12,867 nt of DNA from DATKKK01 sp035542975 (GCA_035542975.1 DATKKK010000076.1:1-12867); one strand, 5' to 3'; counted from the first letter of the stretch, positions 1 through 6,880 are shown. A program made the numbers and translations. The notes: generated by a model from the sequence alone, not told the origin.

Positions 1-1454
1 TCGTTTGCGTGTCTGTCAGCAACGTTTCCAAGGTCTTCTAGGGTAACAGTACCCACAACTGTCAGATTGTCATCCACTACTGGCAAGACACGAAACCGCG
101 TCTTCTCAAAAATCTCCAACGCTTCCTTCACCGTTGATCTATCATTTATTGAAACGGGTTGTTTCGTCATAAATTCCCCAGCGAATATTCCCGTGAGTTT
201 TTCGGGAATCGAGGCTTTCGCTTTTGTGAAGAACTTCTCCAGTGCTAACTCTTCTGCTTTTAGCCTAGTACGCGGCTGAATAGTGTAGAAGGAATTTCCT
301 CCTGAAACAACATAGCTCACGGCACTTGCGAGAAGGGCTGGTATGGCGTACACTCCGCCCAAAGTTTCCACTACGAAAGCGGTAGGGGTTAAGAGAATTT
401 TGTGGGTCCCAGAAAGCAAAGCTGCCATGCCTACAGCCAAGAACATGATTTTGAAGTTAACATCCAAAAGGCAAGCAAACAGATAGCCAATCACTCCCCC
501 AACTACGATGGTCGGGAAGAATAGCCCACCGCTTCCTCCAAAATTCAGTGTAATTATCGTATTGAATGTCTTGAGCAGAACTATCATCAGCAGGAAAGCA
601 ACCGTAAAATTAGTTCCACTGATAATCGCGTTAATGAAGTCCACACCAACTCCGACCGAATAGATTGAAAAAAACCCTGTCAGACCAAGAACAGCAGTTC
701 CCACTGCAATTACGCCGATATTCCCTATTTTCTTCCTAAGCACCATCCTAAAACGTCCACCAACAGAAAATGCTTTAGTGAAGAGAACGGCATAACTTCC
801 ACATACTAAACCTAGGACAAGAGATAAAAGGATTTCATAAAGTCCGATTTGCCCGCCTCCTACTTGACCAAATATTCTTTCACTGCCCAAGAGGATTACA
901 GAAATGAGGTATGCTGGAATCGAAGAAATACAAGCCTCAATAAACGTCTCCATATCCAAGTCATTTCTGTAAGGAATTTCCAACGCGAACAGTATTCCAG
1001 TCAAAGGCGTTCTGAACACTGCAGCCAAACCAGCTGCGGCTCCCGAAATGAATACCCTCCTTAAATCGCTAACTCGAACCTTAAGACGCTTTGAAACAGC
1101 TGACGCGATTCCACCACCGATAAGAAGACTCGGACCTTCAGGACCAGCACTGCCTCCGAAGCCCAAAGTGAAAACTGAAGCAAAAGTCTTTACTACTGTG
1201 TCACGAACACCTATCTCTCCATTGCTTAAGTGATACCTCTCCAAAACCAAATGAGTCCCACTGCCGGTGCTTTTTGTCTCAGCAAAAAATCTTGTCACAA
1301 CGTACGATCCGCCCAAAGCGAGAAATGCAAATAGAAAATAGTACCATCCTGAAATCTTCAAGATCCTAACGATCTCGTCCCAGACATTCGTATACAGGAG
1401 ATATGATCCAGATACTAGAACAGCTGCTAAAACTCCAATGCAGCCAACAAGCAA
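1..1454 (-). CDS. ClC-family chloride channel or Cl-/H+ antiporter with C-terminal CBS domain, 3' end cut by left edge
   Basis: Membrane protein moving chloride, possibly in exchange for protons. The reverse strand is open without interruption from 1493 to the left edge. Counted from the TTG at 1454, the family signatures are present: GSGTH (residues 64-68, selectivity motif 1), GSAGPEGP (101-108) with the gating glutamate E106, GGSGGLFFP near 303-311 (GxFxP motif), and a tyrosine in SGGNSFYTIQPRTR at the end of the membrane part. A CBS domain begins near residue 425 (AGEFMTKQPVSIND, then RVLPVVDDN) and runs off the edge; CBS pairs in this family bind nucleotides and modulate gating. The start is uncertain: there is no in-frame ATG between the upstream stop (1494-1496) and helix B. 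TTG 1454, preceded by GGAAG at a 7-base gap, is the best candidate but removes a few expected N-terminal residues. Identity is firm; transport mode is not known. Confidence 0.9.
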   Translation of the reverse strand, partial: MLVGCIGVLAAVLVSGSYLLYTNVWDEIVRILKISGWYYFLFAFLALGGSYVVTRFFAETKSTGSGTHLVLERYHLSNGEIGVRDTVVKTFASVFTLGFGGSAGPEGPSLLIGGGIASAVSKRLKVRVSDLRRVFISGAAAGLAAVFRTPLTGILFALEIPYRNDLDMETFIEACISSIPAYLISVILLGSERIFGQVGGGQIGLYEILLSLVLGLVCGSYAVLFTKAFSVGGRFRMVLRKKIGNIGVIAVGTAVLGLTGFFSIYSVGVGVDFINAIISGTNFTVAFLLMIVLLKTFNTIITLNFGGSGGLFFPTIVVGGVIGYLFACLLDVNFKIMFLAVGMAALLSGTHKILLTPTAFVVETLGGVYAIPALLASAVSYVVSGGNSFYTIQPRTRLKAEELALEKFFTKAKASIPEKLTGIFAGEFMTKQPVSINDRSTVKEALEIFEKTRFRVLPVVDDNLTVVGTVTLEDLGNVADRHAN

Positions 1455-1513
1455 GTAGTCTCTTCCACGGTTTTCTGCTTTACTATTGCTCGTTTACAAA
1501 TTACCTGCCTTTC

Positions 1514-1520
1514 GTTATAG
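1514..1520 (-). promoter_or_regulatory. Candidate archaeal TATA box for the ClC gene
   Basis: On the minus strand the sequence reads CTATAAC in an AT-rich context. Transcription starting about 26 bases downstream would begin near 1491, leaving a leader of roughly 37 bases before the proposed TTG start at 1454. A second TATA-like site (minus-strand TATATAC, about 1639-1645) would give a leader of about 160 bases instead. Assignment rests on spacing only. Confidence 0.3.
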
Positions 1521-1582
1521 AGAGATGTAGGAATCCGCGTATGAATCCTTTAACTCTTTTCCTTCAAATGTCGCATAAAGCG

Positions 1583-1604
1583 CGTAGTTTATTAGAAGAC
1601 TACG
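1583..1604 (-). repeat. Short hairpin in the ClC upstream region
   Basis: CGTAGT at 1583-1588 and its reverse complement ACTACG at 1599-1604 form a perfect 6-bp stem with a 10-base loop. It lies between the 49-residue gene and the ClC gene, just after a T7 run in the minus-strand direction (A-run at 1611-1617). It would fall in a ClC leader only if the distal promoter is used. It may be chance. Confidence 0.3.
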
Positions 1605-1649
1605 TTCGTTAAAAAAACCTCATTTTTGCGCCTCGTAAGTATATAGGAG

Positions 1650-1655
1650 AAAAAA
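1650..1655 (-). terminator. Oligo-T terminator after the 49-residue gene
   Basis: The minus strand carries a T6 run a few bases after the stop codon at 1660-1662, the usual archaeal terminator form without a hairpin. A second T7 run follows about 35 bases later. Together they would separate the glpX/49-residue transcript from the ClC gene. Confidence 0.4.
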
Positions 1656-1659
1656 CAGG

Positions 1660-1809
1660 TTAGGGTCTCACGCATTCTGCTTTAGGTCGGTATGGTCTTT
1701 TTCTCGTCCTTTTTTGTTTGTGGTACGAGCATTCATAAACTCTTACTATCATGTAACCATTATCTTGATATTTGCACCCGCACGGCAGGGTGGTTGTTTT
1801 AGGCGTCAT
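1660..1809 (-). CDS. 49-residue basic protein with CxC and CxxH, unknown function
   Basis: Not recognised. The frame runs from ATG (1807-1809) to TAA and encodes 49 residues. Cys10 and Cys12 form a PCGC turn, and Cys27 and His30 form CxxH (ECSYH), so CxC-x14-CxxH could bind one zinc ion in a small knuckle or ribbon. Cys46 is near the end. The tail after His30 is very basic (KQKRTRKRPYRPK), as in small nucleic-acid-binding proteins. An AAGGA element lies 5 bases before the ATG, and a T6 run follows the stop, so it has the layout of a real gene. It starts 53 bases after glpX on the same strand and may be co-transcribed with it. Alternatives are a chance reading frame or a remnant of a longer gene. 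Confidence 0.55.
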   Translation of the reverse strand: MTPKTTTLPCGCKYQDNGYMIVRVYECSYHKQKRTRKRPYRPKAECVRP

Positions 1810-1862
1810 CTAATTCCTTCTTGAATGAAGTTACGCTCTTCTTTGATGTACGACAATTGGTC

Positions 1863-2849
1863 TTATGGCAGAAAACGTTTGTAAACTGGATGCCCTTTGA
1901 AATGCAACGTTGTTTCAGATTTTTCCACGGTTCCGCTCGGCAGTCTCATGCAGATAGAATTCACGATTGCGCCATTCGGAATGAAACGAACACCATCAAG
2001 TAATTCACCTTTAGTCACGCCTGAAGCCGCAAAAACCAACTCATTTCCTTTAGCTAACTCCTCTTCAGAATAAATCTTCGTAACGTCAACGCCTTCCTTT
2101 TCTAACCTATCCAGCCTTTCAGAGTCATCTTTTTTGTCTTTCCACACTCTAACGAGCATGGTGCCACCCAAACATTTCACCGCAGTTGCGGCAATGGTTG
2201 CTTCAGGTCCAGCACCAGCGCCCACAAGAAGATCAACACCAGAACCCCGAATGCACGTAACAACTGCCGCCGCAATGTCGCCGTCAGGAATCAAAATGAT
2301 TCTAACGCCCAAACCTCTAAGCGTTTTCAGAATCTCCACATGCCTATCTCGTTCAAGCATTATGACTGTAAAATTCTCAAGAGGCAAACCTTTTTCCCGA
2401 GCCACGGTACGCACGATTTCTTCAACAGGCATGTCTAACGAAATCTTGCCTATCGAATGATGATCCGTGGCAACCTTGAAATAGTACCCGTCATCAGGCA
2501 AAACTTGAAAACAGCCCGCAGGCGCACAAGCAAGCGCAGAAATAGCGTCTTTCCTACCTTTAGAAGCCGCCGTAGTCCCATCAACGGGATCTACGACGAA
2601 CTCGACCTTCGGACCTCTGGTTGTTCCAACTTTTTCTCGGCGCATAAACGCAGGCGCGTTATCCTTGGGTCCTTCGCAAGCCATGACTTCCCCGTCAATT
2701 TCTGTCTGAGCCAAAACCGCACGTGAAAACTCTACAGCCTTTCCATCCACCAAATCAGGGTCGCCTTGACCAATATGCAGTGCCGCTCCAACTGCAGCCG
2801 CAATGGTGATTCTGGTTAATGATGGTGCCAACGATCTAAGAGAAACCAT
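1863..2849 (-). CDS. glpX: Class II fructose-1,6-bisphosphatase (GlpX family)
   Basis: Cytosolic phosphatase converting fructose 1,6-bisphosphate to fructose 6-phosphate and phosphate, the committed step of gluconeogenesis; some relatives also hydrolyse sedoheptulose bisphosphate. The 328 residues align over full length with bacterial GlpX, so the ATG at 2849 fits. Metal and active-site positions corresponding to E. coli D33, E57, D85, E88 and E213 are D35 (VDGKAV), E59 (CEGPKDNAP), D87 and D90 (VDPVDGT) and E216 (GAGPEAT). The E88-to-Asp change also occurs in mycobacterial-type GlpX as I remember it. The IPDGDIAAAVVTC segment (188-200) and VKCLGG are also typical. The gene lies 115 bases downstream of the dipeptide epimerase. 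Many archaea instead use the bifunctional FBP aldolase/phosphatase, so this GlpX suggests transfer from bacteria or a lineage-specific replacement. Family assignment is firm; the in vivo substrate is inferred. Confidence 0.93.
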   Translation of the reverse strand: MVSLRSLAPSLTRITIAAAVGAALHIGQGDPDLVDGKAVEFSRAVLAQTEIDGEVMACEGPKDNAPAFMRREKVGTTRGPKVEFVVDPVDGTTAASKGRKDAISALACAPAGCFQVLPDDGYYFKVATDHHSIGKISLDMPVEEIVRTVAREKGLPLENFTVIMLERDRHVEILKTLRGLGVRIILIPDGDIAAAVVTCIRGSGVDLLVGAGAGPEATIAATAVKCLGGTMLVRVWKDKKDDSERLDRLEKEGVDVTKIYSEEELAKGNELVFAASGVTKGELLDGVRFIPNGAIVNSICMRLPSGTVEKSETTLHFKGHPVYKRFLP

Positions 2850-2914
2850 TCCTGATCATTCCTTTCTGAAGCGTAGTTATCCTTTATTTCATCCTAAAGA
2901 CTTTTCTCTTCGCA

Positions 2915-2922
2915 GTATATGC
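2915..2922 (-). promoter_or_regulatory. Possible TATA box upstream of glpX
   Basis: The minus strand reads GCATATAC in the 115-base gap between the epimerase stop and the glpX ATG. It would place a transcription start near 2892 and a leader of about 42 bases. No other clear element is visible in this gap. Weak, position-based call. Confidence 0.25.
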
Positions 2923-2964
2923 CGTTATCGACTTATTCTCGCATTTGATGTTTCCAATTCCAAA

Positions 2965-4068
2965 TTATCTGTAAACCTTTTTAGGTTCTCCCAGAAGCTT
3001 CAGGTTTAACTCTTCAACACCAAGACCACACTGGCTTGGAAGAATCCGCATTGAGTCTTCGACTTTTGTTCCGCCTTTACTGACAAGCTTGTCTTTTAGC
3101 AGAATGTCAGAGTCTAGGTCTGCATATTGTATGTTCTTAACGGCAGCAGCTAGATGGGTCCCTGCGGCTATGCCTATTTCTGATTCTCCCATGCAACCGA
3201 TCATACAAGGCACGCCAGCAGCCTCGGCTATGGCAGCGATTTTTCTAGCCTTCAGTATTCCTCCACTTTTCATCAGCTTAATGTTTATGAAGTCTACGGC
3301 TTCTGCCCTGACTAAGCGTAAAGCGTCCTCTGGCGAATGCACGCTTTCATCAGCCATTATCGGCACTGGTGACTTCTTTCTAACCGTTACCAAATCCTGC
3401 AAGTCTTCTGCTGGAACGGGCTGCTCAGCAAATTGAATATCGTATTCCGCAATTTTGTTCAGGGTTACTATCGCTTGCGAGGGTGTCCAGCCTTGATTTG
3501 CGTCAACCCTTAACTGTACGTCATTGCCGACTGCTTCGCGGATGAGCTTGATGCGTTCAACATCTTCAGCTGGGTTTATTCCAACCTTAATTTTAAGGGC
3601 TTTAAACCCTTTTTTAACAGCTTTAGCGGCGTCCTTCGCCATTTCTTCTGGAGATTTGATGCTTAAAGTTATATCTGTTAAAACCTTCGTGCGGTAGCCG
3701 CCGATGATTCTGAAAAGTGGTTCCTTCGCGGTCTTTCCGAGAATGTCGTGCAATGCCATGTCGACGGCTGCTTTTGCCGCAGGGTTTCCTTCAACAACCG
3801 AATCCATAAGCTCAATGCCGCGTTCAGTTCCTAGAGGGCACATGCCAATAAGCTTCGGTGCAATTCGATCTAGAGTTTTGATGACGGTTTCTGGAGTTTC
3901 GCCCGTCACTCTTTTTGATGGTGAAGACTCACCCCAACCGATGACATCGTAATCGGTGAGTATTTTTACGATGATGTTATGGTTTTCACTGCTTGTTCCA
4001 GCGGCGATTCTGAAAGGTTCACTGTATCTTAAGGAAACAGTGTAGATTTCGATCTGCTTTATTCCCAT
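2965..4068 (-). CDS. Dipeptide epimerase (L-Ala-D/L-Glu epimerase-like), enolase superfamily
   Basis: Cytosolic Mg-dependent enzyme that should invert the alpha-carbon of one residue in a dipeptide; the bacterial prototypes act on L-Ala-D-Glu from peptidoglycan. The 367 residues have the two-domain enolase fold: N-terminal capping domain (about 1-120), then a TIM barrel. Barrel residues of the muconate-lactonizing subgroup are in place: KxK at K159/K161 (second Lys is a general base), Mg ligands D189 (RVDANQGW), E215 (FAEQP) and D240 (MADES), and the opposing base K264 (FINIKLMK). The CMGESEIG segment (292-299) and a DLD motif at 317-319, which holds the dipeptide ammonium group in known dipeptide epimerases, favour this over muconate or o-succinylbenzoate enzymes. 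It begins 45 bases after the ABC permease on the same strand. Substrate specificity cannot be read from sequence alone. Confidence 0.88.
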   Translation of the reverse strand: MGIKQIEIYTVSLRYSEPFRIAAGTSSENHNIIVKILTDYDVIGWGESSPSKRVTGETPETVIKTLDRIAPKLIGMCPLGTERGIELMDSVVEGNPAAKAAVDMALHDILGKTAKEPLFRIIGGYRTKVLTDITLSIKSPEEMAKDAAKAVKKGFKALKIKVGINPAEDVERIKLIREAVGNDVQLRVDANQGWTPSQAIVTLNKIAEYDIQFAEQPVPAEDLQDLVTVRKKSPVPIMADESVHSPEDALRLVRAEAVDFINIKLMKSGGILKARKIAAIAEAAGVPCMIGCMGESEIGIAAGTHLAAAVKNIQYADLDSDILLKDKLVSKGGTKVEDSMRILPSQCGLGVEELNLKLLGEPKKVYR

Positions 4069-4113
4069 GTCTAGGCACCGAAAATAAATCGTTTTTTCAG
4101 TGGAAAAGCTTTG

Positions 4114-5403
4114 CTAAGACTCCTCTACGGGTGTTTTTCCGCGTTTTTTTAGTCCTTTGAACTTCAGCTTCATCGTCAGAATCTTTTCGGTTGCAAACAA
4201 CCGTGAAGCAATGTACATGATGACCAACGTGAAGGCTGTGACATAGACTATTCCAAATATAGCTGTCCAGTAGTCGCCCATCGTGACGGCTTTTGAAGCA
4301 ATTATTGGCTGGCTGTAGGGAATCGCGTAGATGACGATTTTCAGGGCAAGAGGCAAAGCGTTAACGTCGATGTACATAAGGAGTATTGATGGGACGAAAA
4401 GGAATGGGTAGATGTAGCCCACTAATGATTGAGCGCCGCGCACGTCTTCTGCAAAGGCAGAGAGGATTACAGCCAACGCAAGTGCTGAAAGCAAAGTGAC
4501 AAAAAGCGAAATTCCCAGCAACACATAGCCAAAGAACGAGGGAGCAAGCCCCAACGAAACTAGATCCATGTTCGTGCTTGTTGAGATTGCTGTTGAGAAT
4601 GAGCTCAGGTAATAGTTGAAGCCAACCATGTAAGCTACTGCACCGATGCCTGCGACAAGAATTGAACCTGACAGTTTTCCCATGAGAATAGCGAACCGAT
4701 CCATGGGCAAACTCAGTAGCGTTTCCAAGGTTTTCTCTTCCTTCTCCATAGCCACCGAGGTTGCAGCGATCTGCATGGCATAGGTCAGCAGAATCATAAT
4801 GGTAATCGGCATCGCTATTGCTTGCGAAATCATCAAGCTAGTCAGCGTCTGAGGGGCAACATTTTCAATCTTTCCTTTCACGATAGAAGATTCATTAACA
4901 GACAAGATGTTGGGAGCATAATATCGATTAAAGCTGGTCACAAAATTGTTAATCAATGAAGAACCGACATTTTCAAGCAATCCTGTCCCAGAAAAAACAC
5001 TGTAAACTCCCACGTACGTGGTCACATTTTTGTCAGCGTTAATATGCTCAGTCATGTTTTTGCTGAAACCACTCGGAATCTCAATCAACTGCGTAGTATT
5101 GTATTTAGATAAAAGTCCATTAGAAACCGCGTCAGCTGGGCTAGTGTCGTTGACAACGAAGGCTCTGACCGTGTAATTGAGGCTTTGAATAAAAACCTGT
5201 GACCAATTTCCTCTATCATTGTTCAGAACTAGCACAGTTGCTTTTTGGGCCTGTTCTGTTGCTGACTGTATCGAGAAGCTCATTATGCCGCCTAGAACAG
5301 GAAACATTATCAACGGCACGATTATCATTCCCAAAAGTACTTTCGGGTCTCTGATCAATTCTTTAAGCTCTTTTACAAGGATGTTTCCGAAGCCTTTAAG
5401 CAA
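4114..5403 (-). CDS. ABC-2 type exporter permease (NatB-like)
   Basis: Membrane subunit of an ABC exporter. About 430 residues: a cytoplasmic N-terminal helix (KELKELIRDPKVL), a first membrane segment (about 24-46), a large extracytoplasmic domain to about residue 190 rich in N-x-S/T sequons, then about five membrane segments. The cytoplasmic stretch EKEEKTLETLLSLPMDRF after the second segment is the standard ABC-2 motif that contacts the ATPase. No ATG exists near the start. TTG 5403 has an AGGTG ribosome-binding site 7 bases upstream, whereas TTG 5409 would sit directly on that site, so 5403 is preferred; the overlap with the ATPase gene is then 8 bases. The topology resembles the Na+-extruding NatAB system and related drug, peptide or polymer exporters. 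The cargo is unknown. Confidence 0.88.
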   Translation of the reverse strand: MLKGFGNILVKELKELIRDPKVLLGMIIVPLIMFPVLGGIMSFSIQSATEQAQKATVLVLNNDRGNWSQVFIQSLNYTVRAFVVNDTSPADAVSNGLLSKYNTTQLIEIPSGFSKNMTEHINADKNVTTYVGVYSVFSGTGLLENVGSSLINNFVTSFNRYYAPNILSVNESSIVKGKIENVAPQTLTSLMISQAIAMPITIMILLTYAMQIAATSVAMEKEEKTLETLLSLPMDRFAILMGKLSGSILVAGIGAVAYMVGFNYYLSSFSTAISTSTNMDLVSLGLAPSFFGYVLLGISLFVTLLSALALAVILSAFAEDVRGAQSLVGYIYPFLFVPSILLMYIDVNALPLALKIVIYAIPYSQPIIASKAVTMGDYWTAIFGIVYVTAFTLVIMYIASRLFATEKILTMKLKFKGLKKRGKTPVEES

Positions 5404-6127
5404 ACCCAACCACCTTCGCGAAGACCTCTTCTAAGTTTGCGCTTCCGAACTTTTCTTTCAGTTCCTGCGGGTTTCCTTCCGCAACTACCTGACCCTTACT
5501 GACCAGCGCAACTCGGTCGCAGAGATGCTCAACTTCAAGCATGTTATGACTCGAGAGCAGCACGGTTACTCCGTGTTCTTTTACGTAACGTTTGATTATT
5601 TCCCTAACGTGATAAGAATGTAGAACGTCCAGTCCGCTTGTGGGCTCGTCCAAGATGGCGAGTTTAGGCTTAGTCATTAACGCTCTTGCGACTAGAAGTC
5701 GTCTTTTCATTCCCTTGCTGTACGTTTTTGCCTTATCCTTCAACCTCTCATCTAAACCGCAAATCTCAGCCGCTTCTTTCACGAAGTCACGAGTTTCATT
5801 CTTATCTTTGCTGCGAAACTTTGCCATGAACTCCAAGTATTCCCATCCTGAAAGGTTACGGTAAACTCCTGCTTCTTCAGGAAGATAAGCTATTATTTTG
5901 CGCACTTCGTTTGCTTCACGAACGACATCCAACCCGAAAACCTTCACAGTGCCAGACGTAGGTAACAGCAAAGTGGAGATTATTCGTAAGGCGGTTGTTT
6001 TTCCAGCACCGTTTGGACCGATTAAGCCGAAAGTCTCTCCAGAACTAACGTTGAGGTTCAAGCGGCTCAGTGCGTGTATACTGCCAAAATCCTTAATTAA
6101 ATCAGTTATCTCGATTGCAAGAGTCAA
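5396..6127 (-). CDS. ABC transporter ATP-binding protein (NatA-like)
   Basis: Cytoplasmic ATPase that powers the adjoining permease. The 243 residues contain Walker A GPNGAGKT (37-44), a Q-loop position occupied by Glu in YLPEEAGVY (81-89), a signature motif YSKGM (136-140) in place of LSGGQ, Walker B LAILDEP (156-162) and the switch histidine H194 in SSHNMLEVEH. This pattern, with a Glu in the Q-loop and K in the signature, is common in ABC-2 exporter ATPases of the CcmA/NatA type. The start must be TTG at 6127: a TAA lies two codons upstream and no ATG is available, while homology begins immediately (AIEITDLIKDFG). The stop overlaps the permease start, implying translational coupling. The gene is divergent from the small membrane-protein gene, with about 190 bases between them. 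Confidence 0.92.
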   Translation of the reverse strand: MTLAIEITDLIKDFGSIHALSRLNLNVSSGETFGLIGPNGAGKTTALRIISTLLLPTSGTVKVFGLDVVREANEVRKIIAYLPEEAGVYRNLSGWEYLEFMAKFRSKDKNETRDFVKEAAEICGLDERLKDKAKTYSKGMKRRLLVARALMTKPKLAILDEPTSGLDVLHSYHVREIIKRYVKEHGVTVLLSSHNMLEVEHLCDRVALVSKGQVVAEGNPQELKEKFGSANLEEVFAKVVGFA

Positions 6128-6265
6128 ATTTTACCCGCTCAGGTTCAAGTAATCTGCAAAAATCCAATAGAAAAGTCTTCCGACGTTTGTGATTGTTTTT
6201 TTGGAAAGCTACAGGAGATTTCAGTTTGAAGCAAAATAAAGCGGTTTTGTGGAAGAGGTTCTTCG

Positions 6266-6278
6266 GAAAATTTATAAC
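6266..6278 (+). promoter_or_regulatory. Archaeal BRE plus TATA box for the four-helix membrane protein gene
   Basis: The sequence GGAAAA (6265-6270), a purine-rich BRE-like element, is followed directly by TTTATAAC (6271-6278). The box centre is about 40 bases before the ATG at 6315, so a transcript starting around 6301 would have a leader of about 14 bases. This placement argues against the GTG, ATG and ATG candidates at 6249, 6282 and 6288, which lie upstream of or at the predicted transcript start. Confidence 0.55.
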
Positions 6279-6314
6279 ATTATGGAAATGATACTTAGGT
6301 TTTTGTGGTTTAAG

Positions 6315-6698
6315 ATGAACATTGAAGATTTAGCACGGTATGCTTTCACTGCCTTCGTTTTAATCGCCATCGTAATGGGGTTCTCAGTGGGTTACATGGC
6401 TTACGTCAATGATTCAAACTACGCAGACACCAACGCATACGTCACCTTGATAATGCTGATTCTAGGCATAATAATCGGTCTCATAAGCATAACAAGCAAG
6501 GAAATCACGCCGTTTCTTATAGCCACAATCGCTCTAGTCGTAGCTAGTAGCACAGACGTCTGGGCACCCTTGATTCGTATTCACGAATTGCTCTACCTTT
6601 TGGCTTCATTGATTCTACATTATATCGTAGCTTTTGCAGCGCCCGCCGCGGTAATCAACGCGGTAAAAGCAGTTTTCGCTATGGCAAAAGAAAAATAA
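6315..6698 (+). CDS. Small four-helix integral membrane protein of unknown function
   Basis: Not recognised. From the ATG at 6315 it encodes 127 residues with four hydrophobic segments at about 11-31, 42-60, 65-82 and 92-118, short polar ends (MNIEDLARY and a KEK tail) and one polar loop (NDSNYADTN, 33-40) after the first helix. There are no cysteines and no catalytic motif, so a channel, anchor or accessory role is as likely as anything else. The frame stays open upstream to a GTG at 6249, but a TATA box at 6271-6278 predicts transcription starting near 6301, so the longer starts are unlikely. It is transcribed away from the ABC exporter and ends about 240 bases before grpE, with a T7 tract shortly after its stop. 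Confidence 0.75.
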   Translation: MNIEDLARYAFTAFVLIAIVMGFSVGYMAYVNDSNYADTNAYVTLIMLILGIIIGLISITSKEITPFLIATIALVVASSTDVWAPLIRIHELLYLLASLILHYIVAFAAPAAVINAVKAVFAMAKEK

Positions 6699-6707
6699 AC
6701 AACATCA

Positions 6708-6795
6708 CTTTCACAATTTTTTTCTCTATTAATGCCAACCTGGAAAACAGATCGCAATTCCTGTTTTTTCATGTGGCATTTCATGGTTGTGAAAG
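6708..6795. repeat. Long interrupted inverted repeat between the membrane-protein gene and grpE
   Basis: Three blocks are repeated in reverse complement and in nested order: CTTTCACAA (6708-6716 with 6787-6795), AATGCCA (6731-6737 with 6774-6780) and AAAACAG (6744-6750 with 6761-6767). That is 23 exact pairs around a 10-base loop (6751-6760), with a symmetric 6/6 inner gap and a 14/6 outer gap; two further G-U pairs are possible in RNA next to the inner block. It could be an RNA hairpin at the end of the upstream transcript, a protein-binding site, or a decayed miniature mobile element. No coding frame covers it convincingly. Confidence 0.7.
6717..6723 (+). terminator. Oligo-T terminator after the membrane-protein gene
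   Basis: A T7 run followed by a pyrimidine-rich stretch lies 18 bases after the stop codon, the usual archaeal termination signal. It sits inside the left arm of the inverted repeat, in the unpaired 14-base bulge. Confidence 0.45.
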
Positions 6796-6851
6796 AATAA
6801 CCGTGAAAAATGTCTTTCCGCAAGCTTAACATACAAAACTCATGACTTAAC

Positions 6852-6861
6852 AAGTGCACTT
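6852..6861. promoter_or_regulatory. Perfect 10-bp palindrome upstream of the grpE promoter
   Basis: AAGTGCACTT is perfectly palindromic and ends about 20 bases before the TATA box at 6881. It overlaps the second copy of a CTTAACA direct repeat (6825-6831 and 6846-6852, starts 21 bp apart, two helical turns). The position suits an operator or activator site for the chaperone operon, but no known heat-shock motif is recognised. Confidence 0.35.
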
Positions 6862-6880
6862 CTAGATTTAAAAGTGAGAG

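Noticed and set aside
67..1233. Several short plus-strand open frames in the first 1.2 kb
   Set aside because: All lie opposite the continuous ClC frame on the minus strand, whose motifs leave no doubt about the coding strand.
1583..1604. Hairpin considered as an intrinsic terminator for the 49-residue gene
   Set aside because: In the minus-strand direction the T-run comes before the stem rather than after it, so it does not have terminator order.
2134..2726. Plus-strand open frames of 108 and 89 residues opposite glpX
   Set aside because: They are antisense to a full-length, well-conserved gene and have low-complexity Ser/Arg-rich composition with no family resemblance.
3089..3436. Plus-strand open frame of 115 residues opposite the epimerase gene
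   Set aside because: Antisense shadow; the coding strand carries all catalytic motifs of the epimerase.
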